From Armatimonadota bacterium (GTDB taxonomy: Bacteria > Armatimonadota > Fimbriimonadia > Fimbriimonadales > Fimbriimonadaceae): a stretch of DNA of 11,657 nucleotides. Numbering within the stretch: position 1 is the first letter of the stretch; each line of letters opens with the position of its first letter. The notes below the pieces were generated by a model that saw nothing but the letters and a program-made list of their open reading frames with translations, did no database searches and was not told the DNA's origin. A program made the position numbers and the translations under genes. Positions 6,799 through 11,657 of this stretch are shown piece by piece. The DNA lies in contig JAEYWW010000168.1 in the NCBI GenBank assembly GCA_023428805.1, positions 1 to 11,657 on the forward strand, read 5' to 3'.

Positions 6799-7320
6799 AT
6801 GCCCATCCTTGCAGAGAATCTGATCCGCAACGTCCCTGATTTCCCGCAGCCGGGAATCATGTTCAAGGACCTGTCGCCCGTCCTGCAGCATCCGGCGGCT
6901 CTGCAGGAAGTCGTGGACCTTCTCGCGGCAGACGCCAAGGCGAAAGGGGCGGAAGTGATCGTCGGGGTGGAAAGCCGCGGTTTTGTGCTCGGTGTTCCCG
7001 TCGCGCTGCAGATCGGACTTCCCTTCACCATGGCCCGCAAACTTGGGAAGCTCCCTGCTGACAAAATCCGCGAAGAGTACGCGCTCGAATACGGAACCAA
7101 TGTGATCGAGATGCACACCGACTCGATCTCCCCCGGACAGCGCGCCTACGTGGTGGATGATCTGCTCGCAACGGGTGGAACGGCCGCAGCGACCATCCGA
7201 CTGGTCGAAAGGTTGAATGGGAACGTCTGCGGGCTCGGCTTCATGGTCGAATTGGGCTTCCTGATGGGCCGAGAGAACCTGTTGGGTTATCCGGTTGAAT
7301 CTCTCATCCGTTATGATTAA
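6799..7320 (+). CDS. apt: Adenine phosphoribosyltransferase
   Basis: This cytoplasmic purine-salvage enzyme makes AMP and pyrophosphate from adenine and PRPP. The chosen ATG gives 173 residues, typical for Apt. Family features in order are NVPDFPQPGIMFKDLSPVL at 11-29, VGVESRGFVLG at 55-65, PFTMARKLGKLP at 75-86 with the flexible-loop segment REEYALEYGT following at 91-100, and the PRPP-binding loop AYVVDDLLATGGTA at 116-129. The open frame continues upstream, but those residues are not conserved and overlap the promoter. It is the first gene of a plus-strand cluster with the OB-fold gene, miaA, hfq and dapF. The next start follows after 15 bases. Confidence 0.95.
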   Translation: MPILAENLIRNVPDFPQPGIMFKDLSPVLQHPAALQEVVDLLAADAKAKGAEVIVGVESRGFVLGVPVALQIGLPFTMARKLGKLPADKIREEYALEYGTNVIEMHTDSISPGQRAYVVDDLLATGGTAAATIRLVERLNGNVCGLGFMVELGFLMGRENLLGYPVESLIRYD

Positions 7321-7335
7321 TTGAGGAATTTGCAT

Positions 7336-7734
7336 ATGAAGCGCAGCTCTGCCCTGCTTCTTGTTCTCGGCGTGTCGATGGCGGCTTTCGCCTTCGAGCA
7401 GGTCACCATCCCGGAAATCCTGAAAGATCCGTCCAAGTTTGACGGCAAAGATGTCAGCGTCACCGGGGTTGTCGAGGGATATCAGGAACGCACCAGCAAG
7501 GGAGGCAACAAGTACACGTCCTTCCGAGTGAAGGCCGATTCAAAAACGCTCAGCGTCTGGATGAAGGACCACCCCACCGCCGACAAGTCGCTGAAAAACG
7601 GCTACACCGTTTTGGTGACCGGAATCTTTGCCAAGGAAAAGAAGGTCGGAGACGTGATCTTCAAGAATGAGATCGACGTGAGTCCGAAGAGCGGCAAAAA
7701 CTACGGCTGGTCCATTCTCGCCAAGGGAGAGTGA
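7336..7734 (+). CDS. Small secreted OB-fold protein of unknown function
   Basis: The 132-residue product starts with a classic signal peptide: MKRSS, a hydrophobic core LALLL-like stretch to about residue 17, and a probable signal peptidase I site AFA before Phe20. The mature part looks like a single OB-fold. It has a helix-like lead VTIPEILKDPSKFDGKDVSV, strands around 38-48, a loop rich in Gly, Lys and Ser, strands at 61-75, and a closing segment VLVTGIFAKEKKVGDVIF at 92-109. This pattern resembles the nucleic-acid-binding-type OB domain of small periplasmic proteins, but no ligand can be named. A GAGGA site at 7323-7327, 8 bases upstream, selects this ATG over a TTG at 7321. Its stop overlaps the miaA start as GTGA, so it is translationally coupled to a tRNA-modification gene although it is predicted to be exported. 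Confidence 0.75.
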   Translation: MKRSSALLLVLGVSMAAFAFEQVTIPEILKDPSKFDGKDVSVTGVVEGYQERTSKGGNKYTSFRVKADSKTLSVWMKDHPTADKSLKNGYTVLVTGIFAKEKKVGDVIFKNEIDVSPKSGKNYGWSILAKGE

Positions 7735-8636
7735 GCACTCCGCGCTTGATCGCCGTTATGGGCCCGACTGCGTCGGGCAAGTCCACGCTGGCTGAGAACC
7801 TTGCAAAAAGATTCTCAGCCATTCTCATCAATGCGGATGCATTCCAGGTGTATCGCGGCTTCGATGTCGGCACCAACAAGCCCTCGGACCGCTCCCAATA
7901 CCATCTGATCGACATCTGCGATCCTGCGGAAGAGTTTGGCGTGGGGGCATGGATTCGTCTGGTCGTCCCGCTCCTCAGTCAGGCATTTGCCGACCAGCGC
8001 GATGTGGTGATCGTGGGCGGAACGGGCTACTACATCCGCGCTTTGATGGAGGAGTTCAAAGACCTCCATGAGTCGCCATCACAGGACCTCAGGCAGTCCT
8101 TGATGCGCCGCGAGGAACAGGAAGGCGCCGGGTCGCTGCGGCACGAACTCATTCGACTGAATCCCGAATCCGCCGCCCAAATCGATCTTCAAAATCCGGT
8201 TCGAGTGCGGCGGGCGCTGGAAAAGCTGCTCAGCCAAGGCTCGCCATTGCATTTCAAATTGCCGGAATTTGAAAAATTCAAGATCGGTCTGCGGTGGCAA
8301 AAGGAGGAGCTGCGGCGGCGGATCGAGGAGCGCACTCAGGCCATGCTTGACCCCTGGGCCGAGGAAGTGGAGCAGATTCTTACATCCGGGGTCCCTGCTT
8401 CGGCTCCGGCATGGAGAGCTATCGGGTATCAATCAGTTGCCGACTGGGTGAATGGCCTGGGCACGCGCAGCGATGCGTGCGAGGCGATTGTTAAAGAGAC
8501 ATGGCAATATTCCAAACGTCAGGGAACCTGGCTGAGGAAGGAGCCATATCTACAATGGGTTGACCTCAATGAGGGGAACCACAATCGAATACTTTCGGGG
8601 GATGCCTGGACGGTCGACTGGACCGCCGGCAAATGA
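7731..8636 (+). CDS. miaA: tRNA dimethylallyltransferase (A37 isopentenylation)
   Basis: MiaA transfers a dimethylallyl group to N6 of adenine 37 in tRNAs that read codons beginning with U. The 301 residues show the P-loop GPTASGKST at 11-19, DAFQVYRGFDVGT at 36-48, the HLIDICDP segment at 58-65, VGGTGYYIRAL at 95-105, NPVRVRRALEKLL at 155-167, AIGYQSV at 230-236, and the C-terminal TWQYSKRQGTWLRK at 257-270. The conserved Ser of the usual DSxQVY motif is Ala37 here. The start is GTG 7731, overlapping the upstream stop as GTGA. The purine run just before it is too close for a normal ribosome binding site, so coupling to the OB-fold gene is likely. miaA next to hfq is a conserved arrangement in many bacteria, supporting the assignment of both. 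Confidence 0.94.
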   Translation: MSTPRLIAVMGPTASGKSTLAENLAKRFSAILINADAFQVYRGFDVGTNKPSDRSQYHLIDICDPAEEFGVGAWIRLVVPLLSQAFADQRDVVIVGGTGYYIRALMEEFKDLHESPSQDLRQSLMRREEQEGAGSLRHELIRLNPESAAQIDLQNPVRVRRALEKLLSQGSPLHFKLPEFEKFKIGLRWQKEELRRRIEERTQAMLDPWAEEVEQILTSGVPASAPAWRAIGYQSVADWVNGLGTRSDACEAIVKETWQYSKRQGTWLRKEPYLQWVDLNEGNHNRILSGDAWTVDWTAGK

Positions 8637-8642
8637 GTGCAT

Positions 8643-8891
8643 ATGGCTAAGTCTATCAACCTTCAAGACATGTTTTTGAATCAGGTCCGCAAAGAGGGCA
8701 TCAGCGTGACCATTTACTTGATGGGAGGAGTCCAGCTTCGCGGCAATGTGCGCGGCTTCGACGCCTTCACTGTTCTTCTCGACTCTCCAGGCAAGCCGAC
8801 TCAGCTCGTCTACAAGCATGGAATCACCAGCATCGTTCCGGTGAAGCAGTTCGGCGAACGGGATGAAGAACAACGATCACACGATGACTAA
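8643..8891 (+). CDS. hfq: RNA chaperone Hfq
   Basis: Hfq forms an Sm-like hexameric ring that pairs small RNAs with mRNAs. From ATG 8643 the protein has 82 residues. Sm1 includes [14 protein letters not shown] at 6-19 with Gln8, and FDAF at 39-42 with Phe42. Sm2 ends in [10 protein letters not shown] at 57-66, with Lys58 and His59 of the uridine-binding proximal pocket; the usual YKHA is YKHG. The loop before it (about 47-54) is two residues longer than in E. coli. The rim reads RKEG, closer to Firmicutes (RKEN) than to the arginine patch RRER of E. coli. The tail is short and acidic. A GTG at 8637, directly after the miaA stop, is an alternative start adding two residues. The last 8 bases overlap the predicted dapF start. 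Confidence 0.93.
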   Translation: MAKSINLQDMFLNQVRKEGISVTIYLMGGVQLRGNVRGFDAFTVLLDSPGKPTQLVYKHGITSIVPVKQFGERDEEQRSHDD

Positions 8892-9711
8892 ATTCGCAAA
8901 ATGGCACGGAATCGGAAACGACTTCGTGATGGTCAACGCCTTTCGAGAGAATCTCGACGAAGCTTCGTTGCCTGAATTGGCGCGCGCCATGTGCTCGCGC
9001 CGGTTCGGCATCGGCAGCGACGGCCTGATCCTCGCCGCCCCAGGACATGACGCCGAACTCGCCATGAGGATGTTCAACCCTGACGGCTCGGAAAGCGAAA
9101 TGTGCGGCAACGGGGTCCGGTGCTTCGCCCTCTTCGCTCAAGAAGAAGGGCTGGCGAGTTCCAACGAGATTCCGGTCGAAACCGGGGCTGGCCTCCTCAA
9201 GCTCAACATCCTTGCCGATGGTCGCGTCCGGGTCGATATGGGCAGAGCGCGTTTGACCCGAGGCGAAATTGGGATGACGGGCGAGGCAGGCGAAACCTTC
9301 ATCGGGCAGCGGATCGAAGCGGATGGACATTCCTTCGTCGGCACTGCCGTATCGATGGGCAACCCTCATTTGACGATCATCGTGCCCGATGTCGCCTCCA
9401 TTGCCTTGGATGAGATCGGCCCCATTTTCGAGCATCATCCGCTCTTTCCGAAGCGGGTCAACGTGCATTTCATCCAGGTCGAATCGCCCTCTCGGCTGAT
9501 TCAGCGCACCTGGGAACGAGGGGCGGGAGCGACGCTTGCCTGCGGCACGGGTGCCTGCGCCTCCGGCGTTGCGGCCTTCCTGAACGGAGCTTCGGAACGA
9601 AGGACAACCATTCGCCTGCCCGGCGGTGAGTTGGAGATCGAATACGCCGAAGATGGCACCGTTTGGATGACCGGCCCGGCTGTCAAAGCCTTTGACGGCA
9701 TCTGGAACTGA
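8884..9711 (+). CDS. dapF: Diaminopimelate epimerase
   Basis: DapF converts LL- to meso-diaminopimelate for lysine and peptidoglycan synthesis by a two-cysteine, cofactor-independent mechanism. From ATG 8884 the protein has 275 residues, the usual length. Landmarks are [17 protein letters not shown] at 4-20, [11 protein letters not shown] at 39-49, [17 protein letters not shown] at 64-80 with catalytic Cys74, and [19 protein letters not shown] at 209-227 with catalytic Cys220. Both catalytic cysteines are present. An ATG at 8863 would add seven non-conserved residues; 8884 is preferred because it places the conserved N-terminus correctly and overlaps the hfq stop (ATGACTAA), suggesting coupling. 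It is the last gene before a strong terminator. Confidence 0.95.
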   Translation: MTKFAKWHGIGNDFVMVNAFRENLDEASLPELARAMCSRRFGIGSDGLILAAPGHDAELAMRMFNPDGSESEMCGNGVRCFALFAQEEGLASSNEIPVETGAGLLKLNILADGRVRVDMGRARLTRGEIGMTGEAGETFIGQRIEADGHSFVGTAVSMGNPHLTIIVPDVASIALDEIGPIFEHHPLFPKRVNVHFIQVESPSRLIQRTWERGAGATLACGTGACASGVAAFLNGASERRTTIRLPGGELEIEYAEDGTVWMTGPAVKAFDGIWN

Positions 9712-9731
9712 ACGCTGCTGACACAAAAAAA

Positions 9732-9761
9732 CCGTTGCGGTGATCCCCGCAACGGCTTTTT
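9732..9761. terminator. Bidirectional intrinsic terminator between dapF and pilT
   Basis: A perfect 9-base GC-rich stem (9732-9740 with 9747-9755) and six-base loop is followed on the plus strand by CTTTTT and preceded by AAAAAAA at 9725-9731, which is a T-tract on the minus strand. It should therefore stop transcription from both convergent units: the apt-to-dapF operon and the HDOD-pilT operon. Confidence 0.93.
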
Positions 9762-9773
9762 ATCTGTGCGAAT

Positions 9774-11081
9774 TTACGCCGCGCCCTTGGCCAATCTTGA
9801 GAACGTTTCTTTGTCCACGGATCGGTTCAAGCACTCTTCGTAGCTCACATAGCCCTGACGGAACAGGTCCGCAAGCGAGCGGTCCATCGTCCTCATGCCC
9901 AGGTTGGCGGAGGTTTCGATGACGCTGTACATCTGGTGCGTCTTGCCTTCGCGGATCAAGTTCTTGATCGCGGGGACGCCCATCATGATCTCCAGCGATG
10001 CGCATCGGCCGCCCCCCAGCTTCGGCAGAAGCTGCTGGCTGACAACGCCTTCCAGCGTGTTGCCGAGCAGGACGCGAATCTGCTCCTGCTGATCGCTTGG
10101 GAAGACGTCCACGATTCGGTCGATAGTGGACGGCGCGTTGCGGGTGTGCAATGTTCCAAAGACCAAGTGACCGGTTTCAGCGAGCGTCAGAGCCGCCTCG
10201 ATGGTTTCCAAGTCGCGGAGTTCACCAACCAGGATGATGTCCGGGTCTTCACGGAGCACCGCCCGAAGAGCATTGTGGAAATTATAGGTGTCGCTGTGGA
10301 GCTCACGTTGGTTCACCATGCAGCGCTTGTGCTGGTGCACATATTCGATCGGGTCTTCGATCGTCATGATGTGCGCGGGACGCGAGCTATTGATGTCGTC
10401 GATCATCGCCGCGATGGTCGTCGACTTTCCTGAACCCGTCGGTCCGGTGACGAGCACAAGGCCGGAGTGGCGCTTTGCGAGTTCTCGGATGATGACAGGA
10501 AGACGAAGCTGTTCAAATGTCGGAATTGAATTCGGAATCATGCGGAGCGCGCCTGCGACGGAGCCGCGCTGCATATAGACATTGAAGCGAAATCGTGCGA
10601 GATGCTTGACTGAATAGCCAAAGTCGAGCTCGTGAGTCTGCTCAAACCGCTGAATATGGTCTTCAACGAGCGAATCGTAGATGATCCGGCGCGTCTGTTC
10701 GGGCAGCATGATCTCGAACGGCAGGGGAACCAACTCGCCATCGACACGGACCATGGGGGGCAGTCCCGCAGTCAAGTGAATGTCGCTGGCCCGCCGCTCG
10801 ACAGCCATTCGGAGAATGTCGTCGATATGCGTGTCGTCCAGACGGCGAAGGTCCGGCGCATCCATCTTGATGCGGGCTTCGACATCTTTGAAGACTTGGA
10901 ACTTGCTGTCCTGCTCTTCAATCTTCAACAAATCCTGCGACACAAACGCGGGCATGTTGGGATCAACCGAACCCCCATCCTCGATGACGAGTGACGGATT
11001 GGATACGGGCTGAATCACCGTGCCTTCCTCGGCCGATTCCTGCCCTCCCAAGATCTTGTCCCAGCTAAAATTGTCGCTCAT
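9774..11081 (-). CDS. pilT: Type IV pilus retraction ATPase PilT with an N-terminal extension
   Basis: PilT is the hexameric cytoplasmic ATPase that depolymerises type IV pili, driving twitching motility and DNA uptake. The 435 residues exceed the usual 345-370 because about 80 residues precede the standard start of the domain (DDTHIDDILRMAVERRASDIHLTAGLPP region, 82-109). Motifs are Walker A GPTGSGKST at 213-221, the Asp box HIMTIEDPIEYVHQ at 237-250, LREDPDIILVGELRDLETI at 276-294 covering Walker B, the His box TGHLVFGTLHT at 303-313, and the PilT-type AIKNLIREGKTHQMYS at 371-386. The AIRNLIRE-like motif argues for PilT rather than the PilB extension ATPase; a PilU-type paralogue is possible. 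An AGGTGA ribosome binding site lies 7 bases upstream of the ATG, overlapping the stop of the upstream HDOD gene. Confidence 0.92.
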   Translation of the reverse strand: MSDNFSWDKILGGQESAEEGTVIQPVSNPSLVIEDGGSVDPNMPAFVSQDLLKIEEQDSKFQVFKDVEARIKMDAPDLRRLDDTHIDDILRMAVERRASDIHLTAGLPPMVRVDGELVPLPFEIMLPEQTRRIIYDSLVEDHIQRFEQTHELDFGYSVKHLARFRFNVYMQRGSVAGALRMIPNSIPTFEQLRLPVIIRELAKRHSGLVLVTGPTGSGKSTTIAAMIDDINSSRPAHIMTIEDPIEYVHQHKRCMVNQRELHSDTYNFHNALRAVLREDPDIILVGELRDLETIEAALTLAETGHLVFGTLHTRNAPSTIDRIVDVFPSDQQEQIRVLLGNTLEGVVSQQLLPKLGGGRCASLEIMMGVPAIKNLIREGKTHQMYSVIETSANLGMRTMDRSLADLFRQGYVSYEECLNRSVDKETFSRLAKGAA

Positions 11082-11088
11082 CCGTGAT

Positions 11089-11657
11089 TCACCTGTTCAT
11101 CAAGGCTTTCGAGTCGGCGATGGCCTGCTTGCCTGCCGCAATGTAATTCTCGGTTTGTTCGGGCGTCCAGCCCAGGGTTTTCACTGCCCAATCGGGAAGA
11201 TTCACCACTGCATCGTGAGTCCCGACACCTTCGACCACAACTCGCGCGATGCGGTTGGAGATCGCGGTCAAGGCTCGGATGAGCTCGCTTTCCTCGGCTT
11301 CGCCTTCGTGAGGCCGCATATAGTCGAGGCCCGCGATCAACTCTTCGGGGAACCCCCAGTGCTCGGAGGCGGCGATGTTGACTTCGATGTGGTCGCACCC
11401 AAACACGGCCTTCTCAGCCATGAAGTCGGGCGCGCCGCGATCTACCAGCGCCATCACCTTGTCGAACATTTCGGAGTCGCACCTGTCCATCAGCGTTTTG
11501 CCGATCAAATGAAGCAGTCCACACGTGAAGGCAACATCAGGGTCGATTCTCTTATTGAGCTCCGCGATGGCCTTGGCGCAGACTGCGGTATCGAGCGATT
11601 GTCGCCACCAGCCCCGTCGGCGAAGGCTTCCCCGGTCGTTCTTTCCCAGGAACATGT
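11089..11657 (-). CDS. HDOD-domain protein (partial, N-terminus off the right edge)
   Basis: The C-terminal 188 residues of an HDOD protein are visible; the frame is still open at the right edge. The core is WWRQSLDTAVCAKAIAEL, then DPDVAFTCGLLHLIGKTLMD, and further on SEHWGFPEELIAGLDYMRPHE. This is the second half of a typical HDOD fold, a degenerate relative of HD phosphohydrolases. In this family the HD motif is usually replaced, and here the corresponding segment reads GLLHLIGK, so no phosphodiesterase activity is expected. HDOD proteins act in signal transduction and often bind nucleotides or partner proteins. The gene ends 7 bases before the pilT ATG on the same strand, so the two should be co-transcribed. 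A Met at 11655-11653 is internal to the fold and probably not the start. Confidence 0.85.
   Translation of the reverse strand, partial: MFLGKNDRGSLRRRGWWRQSLDTAVCAKAIAELNKRIDPDVAFTCGLLHLIGKTLMDRCDSEMFDKVMALVDRGAPDFMAEKAVFGCDHIEVNIAASEHWGFPEELIAGLDYMRPHEGEAEESELIRALTAISNRIARVVVEGVGTHDAVVNLPDWAVKTLGWTPEQTENYIAAGKQAIADSKALMNR

Noticed and set aside
8824..9726. A 300-codon minus-strand open frame opposite hfq and dapF
   Set aside because: It is antisense to DapF with both catalytic motifs intact; the translated product has no recognisable domain.
1..11657. Search for CRISPR repeats, insertion sequences, tRNA genes, phage genes or defence systems
   Set aside because: By eye I found no regularly spaced repeats, transposase motifs, cloverleaf-like tRNA sequence, or effector genes; all coding space is taken by recognisable core or surface genes.

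Overview
This 11.66 kb window is compact, moderately GC-rich bacterial chromosome with housekeeping and cell-surface genes. It has almost no intergenic space: the largest gap is about 125 bases, and no stretch over 300 bases lacks a gene. I see no RNA gene, insertion sequence, phage gene, CRISPR array or toxin-antitoxin pair. The lineage cannot be fixed from the sequence alone. DnaB, PilT, an HDOD protein, an Hfq whose rim resembles Firmicutes more than Proteobacteria, and a MoxR-DUF58-membrane protein operon would fit a deep-branching free-living phylum such as Armatimonadota. That is a low-confidence inference.

Layout from left to right. (1) A minus-strand operon at 1-2788 runs moxR AAA+ ATPase, then a DUF58 protein, then the membrane N-terminus of a probable TgpA-like transglutaminase cut by the left edge. 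Both junctions are 4-base ATGA overlaps. (2) After a 125-base divergent spacer holding a 15-base inverted repeat, the plus strand has a ROK-family glucokinase (2914-3936) and a dihydrolipoamide acyltransferase E2 (3998-5245), closed by a strong intrinsic terminator. (3) The minus strand carries the replicative helicase dnaB (5297-6709), whose stop codon lies inside the T-tract of that terminator. (4) A divergent promoter region separates dnaB from a plus-strand cluster: apt, a small secreted OB-fold protein, miaA, hfq and dapF (6799-9711). Genes in this cluster are tightly spaced or overlapping, and it ends in a bidirectional terminator at 9732-9761. (5) The minus strand at the right end encodes a PilT-type retraction ATPase with an unusual N-terminal extension, preceded by an HDOD-domain gene cut by the right edge.

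Themes: central carbon entry (sugar phosphorylation and 2-oxoacid oxidation), purine salvage, tRNA modification linked to the RNA chaperone Hfq, lysine/peptidoglycan precursor synthesis, replication, and a type IV pilus motor with a possible signalling partner. I found no convincing undescribed multigene system. The points most worth a second look are: promoter -10 boxes placed so close to the dnaB, apt and glucokinase start codons that their mRNAs would be nearly leaderless; a ROK kinase that has lost most of the family zinc site; the long N-terminal extension on PilT; and the secreted OB-fold protein inside an otherwise cytoplasmic operon.
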